Of a stretch of DNA of 5,374 bases, positions 1-5,374 are shown piece after piece (position 1 is the first letter of the stretch; every line of letters starts with the position of its first letter). The notes under the pieces were generated by a model, which saw nothing but the letters and a program-made list of their open reading frames with translations, searched no databases and was not told the DNA's origin. Source of the DNA: JAAYVZ01 sp035403265 (lineage in GTDB: Bacteria; Acidobacteriota; Thermoanaerobaculia; Thermoanaerobaculales; Thermoanaerobaculaceae); contig DAONEV010000301.1 in assembly GCA_035403265.1 (NCBI GenBank), positions 1 to 5,374 of the forward strand, given 5' to 3'. The position numbers and the translations under genes are program-made.

Positions 1-669
1 GCCGCGGCGCTCAAGGCGGCCATTCACGAGTACGACCCCGCCGTCGACCCACCGGTCAAGGAGCTCCTGGGGTACTCCCACGACCTGACCCGTGGCCACG
101 CTGCCACGATGTCCACACCCGCCTCGACGGCCACGCCGAGCCCGGAGCGAGGCAATGCCCCGGTCCCCTCCAGCATGGCTGTGGCTCCGCCTCCCGCGGA
201 CAGCGAGAGCGACGTCTACGGCCGCTCGTTCAGGCCCTCCAGCTCGGAGCTGGCGCGGTCCCTGGAGGTGACAGGGACCGTGGAGACCGGCGACGTCATC
301 GTCGTCGACCGTGAGCACGCGGGCTTCATGAAGGCCTCGACCTCAGCCGCCGACCCCACGGTCGTCGGAATCGTCGCCGGCGAGCCCGGCGTCGTCCTCG
401 GCACCACTCCGCCCCGCAAGACCACGGGTGAGCCCGAAGCCGACGCAGCGGCGCCCGTGCGCGCCCCCGTCGCCCTCTCGGGCATCGTCCTGTGCAAGGT
501 GGACGCGGGCTTCGGCGCCATCGCCGTGGGCGACCTCCTCACCACCTCCCCAACCCCTGGCCACGCCATGCCGGCCACCAATCCCGCCCCCGGCACCGTC
601 CTCGGAAAGGCACTCCAGGCGCTGCCCTCGGGCACCGGCCTCATTCAGGTCCTCGTCATGCTGCGGTAG
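1..669 (+). CDS. C-terminal part of a fibre-like / S74-associated surface or structural protein (5' partial)
   Basis: The reading frame is open from the first base, so the ATG at 109 is internal and the true start lies left of the window; 222 residues are visible. Residues 1 to about 36 look helical or linker-like. Residues 37 to about 75 are rich in Ala, Pro, Ser and Thr and look like a disordered linker. From about residue 75 to the end is a compact beta-rich domain: a stretch containing TGDVIVVD, then VVGIVAGEPGVVLG, then VALSGIVLCKVDA, then VGDLLTTSPTPGHAM, then GTVLGKAL, closing with GTGLIQVLVMLR. From family knowledge, this C-terminal pattern ends many large bacterial proteins annotated as tail-fibre-domain or S74-type proteins, where it follows repeat-rich or beta-helical regions. 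The exact role (cell-surface protein, phage-like fibre or other structural protein) cannot be told from this fragment. No phage genes are seen nearby. The domain match is from memory of the pattern, not a search. Confidence 0.8.
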   Translation, partial: AAALKAAIHEYDPAVDPPVKELLGYSHDLTRGHAATMSTPASTATPSPERGNAPVPSSMAVAPPPADSESDVYGRSFRPSSSELARSLEVTGTVETGDVIVVDREHAGFMKASTSAADPTVVGIVAGEPGVVLGTTPPRKTTGEPEADAAAPVRAPVALSGIVLCKVDAGFGAIAVGDLLTTSPTPGHAMPATNPAPGTVLGKALQALPSGTGLIQVLVMLR

Positions 670-726
670 GGTCGGGGCCTCGTCCCAGGCCACCACGACC
701 TGGCCCGACCCGGGTCCAAGAGGCGG

Positions 727-748
727 ACGCGATGGTCCTCCATCGCGT
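727..748 (+). terminator. Perfect 9-bp hairpin with short T run, likely intrinsic terminator
   Basis: ACGCGATGG (727-735) pairs perfectly with CCATCGCGT (740-748) around the loop TCCT. The stem can extend by two G-T wobbles, and the 3' side runs into TTT at 748-750. It lies 57 bases after the stop codon at 669 and 73 bases before the start at 822, which suits a terminator for the upstream gene. The T tract is short, as is common in GC-rich genomes, so termination efficiency is uncertain. It could instead only stabilise the mRNA end. Confidence 0.55.
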
Positions 749-821
749 TTCGGCGCCGCAGGCGCAGGCGCGACGATCGCGCCCACCGAGTTGTGTATCC
801 TGGGCTATCCGGAGGCGCTCC

Positions 822-1235
822 ATGACCAGGATCACGACCCCCACCGCCGAGCAGGCGGCGCAGCTTCGCCAGGCGTTCCCTGTCCGACACCTCCCGCCCG
901 GCTTCTACAGCTCGTTCGCCCGCCTCGACCCCGACGAGCAGCGCGGCCTCGTCGACGCCTCGCTCATCGCCACCGCCAAGCACCTCGACCGCATCTGCTC
1001 CGACCCATCCCTCGACGACGAGCAGGCGATCGAGGCCATGACTGACCACGTCATCGGCTTCCTCCGCCTGGTCGCGCTCGGCAACATCGCCCTCGACAAG
1101 GACCTCGCCGGCCGCGTTTACCGCACCGACCCGCCAGGTCCGTCCCCCGAGGAGACCAAGAGCATCGAGGACTGCCTCCACAACCTGCGCCCCGTGGTGC
1201 TCGAAGCCCTCAAGCAGCACGCCTGGCCGGAGTGA
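822..1235 (+). CDS. Small hypothetical protein, 137 aa
   Basis: I do not recognise this family. The ATG at 822 is preceded by GGAGG at 811-815 with a 6-base spacer, which fixes the start even though the frame is open further upstream. The product is soluble-looking and acidic. It shows no signal peptide and no hydrophobic stretch long enough for a membrane helix. Visible features are a Pro-containing N-terminal segment (residues 1-30), a helix-prone middle (about 31-95) containing LDPDEQRGLVDASLIATAKH and a hydrophobic FLRLVALGNIALDKDLAG stretch, then a Pro-rich turn and a helical tail ending HAWPE. A helical-bundle fold is my inference. It follows a probable terminator, so it likely has its own promoter, but I see no convincing -35/-10 pair. 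Codon use resembles its neighbours, and the protein-like composition and clean RBS support a real gene. Confidence 0.75.
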   Translation: MTRITTPTAEQAAQLRQAFPVRHLPPGFYSSFARLDPDEQRGLVDASLIATAKHLDRICSDPSLDDEQAIEAMTDHVIGFLRLVALGNIALDKDLAGRVYRTDPPGPSPEETKSIEDCLHNLRPVVLEALKQHAWPE

Positions 1236-1264
1236 CCGCAGCACCAACCGTCACGGCCCAATGA

Positions 1265-1393
1265 TCACTCACCGCTGATCGTCCATTTCGAGGCTCGTCG
1301 CCGTATGTCGACCCAGGCCATCTGGAGGACGTCCGCGCCCATCCGAGGGTTAATGGTGAGGTAGCGCGAGAGGTTCTCGTCCAGCAAGGCCCT
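1265..1393 (-). pseudogene. Truncated DUF5615 (PIN-like) toxin remnant
   Basis: The minus-strand frame ending at the stop 1267-1265 reads RALLDENLSRYL, then ten-odd residues, then GADVLQMAWVDI, and ends after SKWTISGE. DUF5615 PIN-like proteins characteristically begin with an LLDENL motif followed about ten residues later by G-H-D-V. Here both are present at the expected distance (GADV for GHDV). The family is usually around 100-120 residues, so only about the first third survives, and the later acidic residues of the PIN-like site are missing. No ATG is present at the expected place just before RALLDENL; the codons there are AGA AGG. It lies directly downstream of a broken DUF433 antitoxin gene, which is the standard partner and gene order. 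Recognition rests on a short motif plus context, so it is less certain than the antitoxin call. Confidence 0.55.
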
Positions 1394-1609
1394 TCTGCAG
1401 CAAGCTTCCCGGTGCGCTCCCGGGCCAGGGCGCCGCTGAAGACCAACGCCGGGCGATGCCCTCGACAGCGAGCTGCTCTGGCGACAGCCCCTCGGCCAGC
1501 CCTCGAGGCTGGTGGTGACGCGGACACGGGTGCCACGACTGCACGGCTTGCCGCCAGCGATCTGTGGGTGACCAACGATGCGCCTGAGTAGCTCCTGTGA
1601 GTCGGTCAT
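1394..1609 (-). pseudogene. Frameshifted DUF433 antitoxin remnant
   Basis: From the minus-strand ATG at 1609 the frame gives MTDSQELLRRIVGHPQIAGG, then KPCSRGTRVRVTTSLEG. This matches the DUF433 core signature (GGKPCxRGTR). DUF433 proteins are small antitoxin-like DNA-binding proteins, often paired with DUF5615 PIN-like toxins. After about position 1500 the family-like sequence continues in another frame as LAEGLSPEQLAVEGIA, which fits the usual GLAEGLSPEEIL segment. One missing C in GGC[C]TGGCC would restore it. A second shift near 1445-1455 is needed to reach the last recognisable part, ALVFSGALARERTGKLA, which corresponds to the C-terminal AALAYA-type helix. Two separate frameshifts plus a truncated partner indicate genuine decay rather than one sequencing error. 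There is no strong ribosome binding site before the ATG. The protein it once encoded would have been about 70-80 residues. Confidence 0.75.
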
Positions 1610-1689
1610 TCCAGGCCACGCATGGCACCAGGATCTCCGCAGCGGCCTCAAACTCCAGGCGCGGCCCGCAGGTCCGCACCCACCCGTCT

Positions 1690-1760
1690 TGCAGGAGCGA
1701 CATTCCTGTCGCGACCTGCGCCGCCCACGGGCGAATCGCGGCAGGAATGCCGCTCCTACA
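1690..1760. repeat. REP-like inverted doublet (71 bp)
   Basis: Arm 1 (1690-1714, plus) begins TGCAGGAGCGACATTCCTGT. Arm 2 (1760-1736, read on minus) begins TGTAGGAGCGGCATTCCTGC. The 25-base arms match at 22 positions and face each other across a 21-base spacer, so the whole unit is a large imperfect palindrome. Each arm also contains its own hairpin: GCGACA-TTCC-TGTCGC (1697-1712), and GCGGCA-TTCC-TGCCGC on minus (1753-1738). Two of the three differences between arms are the two sides of one base pair (A-T against G-C), a compensatory change that keeps the stem. The TAGGAGCGGC...GCCGCGA form resembles the REP/BIME-type extragenic palindromes known from Pseudomonas and Xanthomonas relatives. 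It sits at the 3' end of the large synthetase gene, and arm 2 overlaps its stop codon. A role in 3'-end mRNA protection or transcription termination is inferred. Confidence 0.8.
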
Positions 1761-4452
1761 GGGGCTCTGACAGGTCGAGGGTGGCGTTCACCAGGCCCTC
1801 GTCGCCGTCCTCGAGGGCGAAGCCGCGCTCGCCGAGGATGGCGATGACCCGGAGGTTGTCACTGGAGGTCTGGGCGGTGACGCGTTTGATCCCCCAGCCG
1901 CGAGCGATCGACAGGCAGTAGTCGGTCAGCTCCTGGCCGAGGCCCTGGTTCTGCCAGGTGTCGGTGACCAGCACGGCGTACTCGACACTGGTGAGGTCCG
2001 GCTCGGCGACCAGCCGTCCGACGCCGACCAGGCGCCGCTCGCTCCCCTCCCCGACCTCGGCGACGATCGCCACCTCGCGGTCGTAGTCGATGAAGCAGTA
2101 ACGCGTCGCCACCTGGTGACTCGACCACTGGAAGAGGTAGCGGAAGCGGGCGTAGATGGTCTCCTTCGAGCAGGAGCCCAGCAGGTCGAGCCACATCGGC
2201 TCGTCCTCCGGGCGGATCGGGCGCAGCAGGACCGTCGAGCCGTCCCGCAGCGTCGCCTGCTTCACGTACTCTTCGGGGTAGGGCCGCAACGCCAGGTGGG
2301 CGTAGTGCCGCTCCACAGGAGCGATCGCCGGCGCCGCGTCCACCAGCACCCGGGCGTCGAGCGCCAGCACGCCATGCGGCGTGACGAGCAGGGGGTTGAC
2401 GTCCAGCTCGCGCACCTGGGGGAGGTCGGCCACCAGGTACGAGAATCGGATCAGGGTCTCGACGAGGCGGTCCAGGTCCACTGCGGGTCGACCCCGGAAT
2501 CCAGTGAGCAGCGGGTACGAGCGCAGGGACTCCAGGAGCCGCATGGCCAGGCGCTCGTTGAGGGGCGGCAGGCCGAGGGCGCGGTCGTGCAGGACCTCGG
2601 CGGCGATGCCGCCCAGGCCCGCCAGGATGACGCTCCCGAACACCGGGTCCCGCTTGGCGCCGAGGATCAGCTCGACGCCGTCCCGGCTGTCGGCCATGGG
2701 CTGCACGGTGACGCCCTCGATGCGCGCCTCGGGGCGCGCCTGCCGCGCCGTGGTGACGATGCGCTCGTACGCGGCGCGCACCGCGGCGCCGTCGCGCAGG
2801 CCGAGGACGACGCCGCCCACGTCGGACTTGTGGGTGATGTCCGGGCTCTGAAGCTTGAGCACCACCGGATAGCCGATCGCCTCCGCGGCGACCACGGCGG
2901 CCTCCGCGTCGCTGGCCGGGCGCGGGCGCGTCGTGGGGATGCCGTACGCCTCAAGGAGCTCCTTGGCGTCGGCCTCGGAGAGCCAGCCGCCGCTCGCAGA
3001 AGCCATCGCCTGCACCCGCTCGCCGATGCGTGCCCGGTCGAGGGTGAAGCTCACCGGCACGTCGCGCGGCGTCTCGTACAGCGCTTCGAGGTTGCGGCCG
3101 TAGGCGACCAGGGTCATGAACGCCTTGATCGCCTCCTCCGGGGTCTGATAGGCGGGAACGCCCGCTGCCGCCAGCGCCTTCAGCCCGTCACGCATCGACG
3201 CGCCGCCCATCCACGCGGCGAGCACCGGCTTGCGGCTGTTCTCCACCAGGGAGGCGAGCTCCTTCGCCGTGCCGGTGGGGTTGGTCATCGCCTGGGGAGT
3301 GAGGATGGCCAGCACGGCGTCCACGCCGGGGTCGGCCAGGACGATCCCGACCGCCTTGGCGAAGCGCTTGGGACGGGCATCCCCGAGCACGTCCACGGGG
3401 TTGCCGTGCGACCAGGCGGGGGGAAGGTTCTCGTCGAGCGCGGCCATGGTCGCCGCCGACAGCTCGGCGAGCACGCCGTCCCGGGCCATCAGCGCGTCGG
3501 TGGCCATGACCCCCGGCCCGCCCGCATTGGTGACGATCGCCAGGCGCGCCCCGGCCGGCCGGCGGTGGCGACCGACCAGCTCGGCGCAGTGGAAGACCTC
3601 GTCGATCTCCATCACGCGCGCCACGCCGGCACGCGCGAACGCCGCTTCAAACACCGCGTCCTCGGAGGCCAGCGCCCCGGTGTGGGAGGCGGCGGCCTTG
3701 GCCGACTCGGCAAAGCGCCCGGCCTTGAAGGCGACGATCGGCTTGGAGCGCGCGAAGGCGCGCGCCGCGGTCATGAACGCCCGGGCGTTGGTGAGCGACT
3801 CCATGTAGAGAATGATCGACTCCGTCTGGTCGTCCTCGGCCACGTAGTCGATGAGGTCGGCGAAGTCCACGTCCAGCATGTTGCCGACCGAGACGAAGTA
3901 CGAGAAGCCGATCCCCTGCTCCAGCGCCCAGTCGAGTACCGACGTGCACAGTGCTCCCGACTGCGACAGGAACGCCACGTGTCCGGGCTTGGCCATCGCC
4001 CCGGCGAAGGTCATGTTGAGCGCCAGCCGCGGCACCATGACGCCGAGACAGTTGGGGCCGAGGACGCGCATCGCCGGGTGGCGCCGCATGGCGGCGCGCA
4101 GCTCGCCTTCCAGTGCCTTGCCCGCCTCGCCAAGCTCCCCGAACCCCGACGTGATCACCACCACGCCGCCCACCCCGAGCCGCCCGCACTCGTCGACCAC
4201 CGCCGGCACCTGCGGGGGCGCCGTGGCCACCACCGCGATATCCGGGACCCGCGGCAGGCTCCCGAGGCCGGGATAGCACGGCACCCCCAGCACCGCTTCC
4301 AGCGTCGGGTGCACCGGGTAGACGGCACCCCGAAACCCCGACCCCACGAGGTTCCGAAGCACCGTGCCGCCCACCGCCTTGGGGTTCTCGGAAACGCCCA
4401 CCAGCGCGATGCGCGTCGGATTGAAGATGGAGTCGAGCCGGTGCACAGTCAT
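1756..4452 (-). CDS. ADP-forming acyl/acetyl-CoA synthetase fused to GNAT acetyltransferase (PatZ/YfiQ-like), 898 aa
   Basis: Cytosolic two-part protein. The domain order is a Rossmann CoA-binding domain (about 10-135: IALVGVSENP, GSGFRGAVYPVHP, LGPNCLG), ligase domains (about 150-460: FLSQSGAL, SHTGALA at 256-262, TNAGGPGVMATDA, NPVDVLGDA), an ATP-grasp domain (about 490-705: EADAKELLEAYGIP, SPDITHKSDVGGV at 537-548, GLGGIAAEVLHDRA, ELDVNPLLV), and a GNAT domain (about 730-895) with acetyl-CoA motif Q834-N-Q-G-L-G839 and E824 as a candidate general base. The family interconverts acetyl-CoA, ADP and phosphate with acetate, ATP and CoA. The fused layout and length match enterobacterial Pat (about 886 aa), which acetylates lysines of acetyl-CoA synthetase and other enzymes. 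H257 in SHTGAL corresponds to the phospho-histidine of ADP-forming synthetases, and H541 lies in the ATP-grasp HKSDVGG motif. Both are intact, so ligase activity is plausible. GGGAGG (4465-4460) lies 7 bases before the ATG, supporting the start. The stop TAG lies inside a REP-like arm. Substrate range and protein targets cannot be read from sequence. Confidence 0.93.
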   Translation of the reverse strand: MTVHRLDSIFNPTRIALVGVSENPKAVGGTVLRNLVGSGFRGAVYPVHPTLEAVLGVPCYPGLGSLPRVPDIAVVATAPPQVPAVVDECGRLGVGGVVVITSGFGELGEAGKALEGELRAAMRRHPAMRVLGPNCLGVMVPRLALNMTFAGAMAKPGHVAFLSQSGALCTSVLDWALEQGIGFSYFVSVGNMLDVDFADLIDYVAEDDQTESIILYMESLTNARAFMTAARAFARSKPIVAFKAGRFAESAKAAASHTGALASEDAVFEAAFARAGVARVMEIDEVFHCAELVGRHRRPAGARLAIVTNAGGPGVMATDALMARDGVLAELSAATMAALDENLPPAWSHGNPVDVLGDARPKRFAKAVGIVLADPGVDAVLAILTPQAMTNPTGTAKELASLVENSRKPVLAAWMGGASMRDGLKALAAAGVPAYQTPEEAIKAFMTLVAYGRNLEALYETPRDVPVSFTLDRARIGERVQAMASASGGWLSEADAKELLEAYGIPTTRPRPASDAEAAVVAAEAIGYPVVLKLQSPDITHKSDVGGVVLGLRDGAAVRAAYERIVTTARQARPEARIEGVTVQPMADSRDGVELILGAKRDPVFGSVILAGLGGIAAEVLHDRALGLPPLNERLAMRLLESLRSYPLLTGFRGRPAVDLDRLVETLIRFSYLVADLPQVRELDVNPLLVTPHGVLALDARVLVDAAPAIAPVERHYAHLALRPYPEEYVKQATLRDGSTVLLRPIRPEDEPMWLDLLGSCSKETIYARFRYLFQWSSHQVATRYCFIDYDREVAIVAEVGEGSERRLVGVGRLVAEPDLTSVEYAVLVTDTWQNQGLGQELTDYCLSIARGWGIKRVTAQTSSDNLRVIAILGERGFALEDGDEGLVNATLDLSEPL

Positions 4453-4500
4453 CCCCTGGCCTCCCGCCGTTCCGGCCGACCTCCCGGCGCGGACGCTGCA

Positions 4501-4522
4501 GCCGGCATCCCAGCGTGCCGGC
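4501..4522. promoter_or_regulatory. Perfect 7-bp dyad over the -10 region, possible operator
   Basis: GCCGGCA (4501-4507) and TGCCGGC (4516-4522) are perfect reverse complements separated by 8 bases. The dyad is centred between 4511 and 4512, at the edge of the candidate -10 hexamer of the synthetase/GNAT promoter and 60 bases upstream of its ATG. A dimeric repressor bound here would block that promoter. No regulator gene is visible in the window. In GC-rich DNA a 7-bp dyad can arise by chance, so this is only a candidate. Confidence 0.3.
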
Positions 4523-4535
4523 GCTGGTGTGTCAA
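4507..4535 (-). promoter_or_regulatory. Candidate sigma70-type promoter of the synthetase/GNAT gene
   Basis: On the minus strand a perfect TTGACA (4535-4530) is followed, after exactly 17 bases, by TGGGAT (4512-4507). The latter matches the first, fifth and sixth positions of TATAAT. Transcription would begin near 4500 and leave a leader of about 48 bases before the ATG at 4452. TTGACA stands out in this very GC-rich 168-base intergenic stretch, and the spacing is ideal. The weak -10 suggests a modest or activator-aided promoter. If real, the gene is transcribed independently of the dipeptidase gene upstream. Confidence 0.45.
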
Positions 4536-4620
4536 GACCTGCCCTCCCGGCCCGCCGCCGCGAGCGCTCCGGGGTGGCAACGGTGCCGCGGGGGTCGCGG
4601 TGAAGATCCCGGTTGGGCGA

Positions 4621-5374
4621 TCAGTACGACTCCGGGCTCTTGATCACCTCGTCGCCAGGGAGGTCGAGCTGACCGGGCCGGGCCCTGACGACCTCGCGGA
4701 GCCAGCTCTCGGGGTAGCCAAGCTCCTGTGGCTCGCCCGAGGCATCCTGGACGTAACCGTCGTTGTACCTGGTGAAAAGGGCCTCGGCGAGCTCCTTCCA
4801 ACGGCGGGTGACCTGCTCGCCCGCGGAGACCGAGTAGTCGGTCAGGAACCGTCGCGCCCGCTCGGGGTCGGTGGCCAGCATCGCCTGGGCGGTCTTCTCG
4901 ATCGCCGGCTGCAGCTCGAAGAAGTTGCCTTCGAGCTCCTGCTGCACCTTCTGGATGTCCTTGACCATGTATGAGAACTTGAGCTGGGAGAAGTTGGCAA
5001 CGAGATTGAACACCCACCACGCCGAGTCCCAGGAGAACCGCTTCAGGCTGCCCTGGGTGAACGACGGCGGCACCGCCGTGTTCCCGGCGTAGAGCGGGAC
5101 GTAGCAGCTCGTGTAGGTGTCGTCGAGGCCGTACCAGAGGACGCCACCCACCTCGTCGGGCAGGAACGAACGCGAGTTGGCCACGTACGAGCAACCGGTC
5201 TGCTGGGTCGAGATCGGGCGCTCCCACGAGAACGGCTTGCCGTCGAGCTGGAACGTCATGGGACGGGACCGGAGCGGAGAGCCGAACGGACCGGCATCCA
5301 CGCCTGCGGTCATGTCCATCGGCGTGCCTTCGTAGTGGTCACGCATCAACGCCATGACGTCCTGCACTCCGAGT
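4621..5374 (-). CDS. Peptidase family C69 dipeptidase, C-terminal part (5' partial)
   Basis: The frame is open to the right edge (codons for L and G precede the GTG at 5367, which is therefore an internal Val); 250 residues are visible, ending KSPESY at the TGA 4623-4621. Family C69 (PepD-like) enzymes are Ntn-hydrolase-type dipeptidases of roughly 470-550 residues. The catalytic N-terminal Cys and any signal peptide lie outside the window. Conserved C69 blocks seen here are VMALMRDHYEGTPMDMT, the FGSPLRSRP segment, the SYVANSR and LPDEVGGVLWYGLDD blocks, SCYVPLYAGN, FSWDSAWWVFNLVANFSQLK, and the tail TDYSVSAGEQVTRRWKELAE followed by RYNDGYV. The protein cleaves dipeptides with broad specificity, by family knowledge. 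It lies 168 bases upstream of the synthetase/GNAT gene in the same direction. The gap and the internal promoter candidate argue against tight co-transcription. I see no clear terminator with a T tract after its stop. Confidence 0.9.
   Translation of the reverse strand, partial: LGVQDVMALMRDHYEGTPMDMTAGVDAGPFGSPLRSRPMTFQLDGKPFSWERPISTQQTGCSYVANSRSFLPDEVGGVLWYGLDDTYTSCYVPLYAGNTAVPPSFTQGSLKRFSWDSAWWVFNLVANFSQLKFSYMVKDIQKVQQELEGNFFELQPAIEKTAQAMLATDPERARRFLTDYSVSAGEQVTRRWKELAEALFTRYNDGYVQDASGEPQELGYPESWLREVVRARPGQLDLPGDEVIKSPESY

Noticed and set aside
109..111. ATG as the start of the first gene
   Set aside because: The frame is open to base 1 with sensible protein sequence (KELLGYSHDLTRGHA) before this Met, and no ribosome binding site precedes it, so it is probably internal.
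669..711. Imperfect inverted repeat GGGTCGGG / CCCGACCC with inner CCAGG / CCTGG after the first gene
   Set aside because: The stem is interrupted by an asymmetric 8-base bulge and has no T tract. The clean 9-bp hairpin at 727-748 is the better terminator candidate, and such pairs are frequent by chance at this GC content.
1578..1921. Plus-strand open frames across the repeat and the end of the synthetase gene
   Set aside because: Arg/Pro/Ser-rich products overlapping the REP-like doublet and the antisense of a solid gene, without a ribosome binding site or family resemblance.
4586..4600. CCGCG-GGGGT-CGCGG hairpin after the dipeptidase stop
   Set aside because: Only a 5-bp stem with no T run on the minus-strand side, so I do not call it a terminator.
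2116..4974. Very long plus-strand open frame (over 950 codons) opposite the synthetase/GNAT gene
   Set aside because: It is antisense to a gene with clear domains, encodes an Arg/His/Gly/Ala-rich low-complexity product without recognisable motifs, and is explained by the scarcity of stop codons in GC-rich antisense frames.
4532..5227. Second minus-strand frame across the C69 dipeptidase region
   Set aside because: Arg/Gly/Ala/Pro-rich shadow of the real frame, which carries the conserved C69 blocks.
5365..5367. GTG as the start of the dipeptidase gene
   Set aside because: Upstream codons remain open to the window edge, and the visible part aligns only with the C-terminal half of C69 enzymes, so this is an internal Val.

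Overview
This is a strongly GC-rich chromosomal window (GC-biased third codon positions and GC-rich intergenic DNA by eye). It probably comes from a free-living bacterium of a high-GC lineage such as Actinobacteria, Chloroflexi, a deltaproteobacterial-type group or a related uncultured soil or freshwater phylum. No gene here is a reliable phylum marker, so I leave the phylum open. There are no tRNA or rRNA genes, no CRISPR array and no intact insertion sequence.

Left part, plus strand (1-1235). The window opens inside a gene whose C-terminus is a repetitive, fibre-like domain of the kind found at the end of large S74-peptidase or tail-fibre-like and surface proteins. It stops at 669. A perfect 9-bp hairpin (727-748) lies between it and a small gene of unknown function (822-1235), which has a good GGAGG ribosome binding site.

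Middle, minus strand (1265-1760). This is a graveyard region. A DUF433-type antitoxin gene with at least two frameshifts is followed by the first ~40 codons of a DUF5615 PIN-like toxin, so it is a decayed toxin-antitoxin pair. Next to it is a 71-bp REP-like inverted doublet. Its two arms each form a 6-bp stem around a 4-nt loop, with a compensatory base-pair change between the arms. The outer edge of one arm supplies the stop codon of the large gene beside it.

Right part, minus strand (1756-5374). The main gene encodes an 898-residue fusion of an ADP-forming acyl-CoA synthetase (CoA-binding, ligase and ATP-grasp domains) with a C-terminal GNAT acetyltransferase, the PatZ/YfiQ protein-lysine acetyltransferase layout. 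It keeps the ligase phospho-histidine motif (SHTGAL, H257), so it may still be an active acetate-CoA ligase as well as an acetyltransferase. A candidate sigma70 promoter with a perfect TTGACA box and a dyad across the -10 lies just upstream. Further upstream in the same direction is the C-terminal half of a family C69 dipeptidase running off the right edge.

The genes do not form an obvious pathway. The acyl-CoA synthetase/GNAT gene is the metabolic and regulatory centrepiece, and the neighbouring dipeptidase is probably unrelated and separately transcribed. I found no convincing undescribed multi-gene system. The items most worth checking are the synthetase/GNAT fusion, the REP-like doublet that supplies its stop codon, and the decayed toxin-antitoxin pair.
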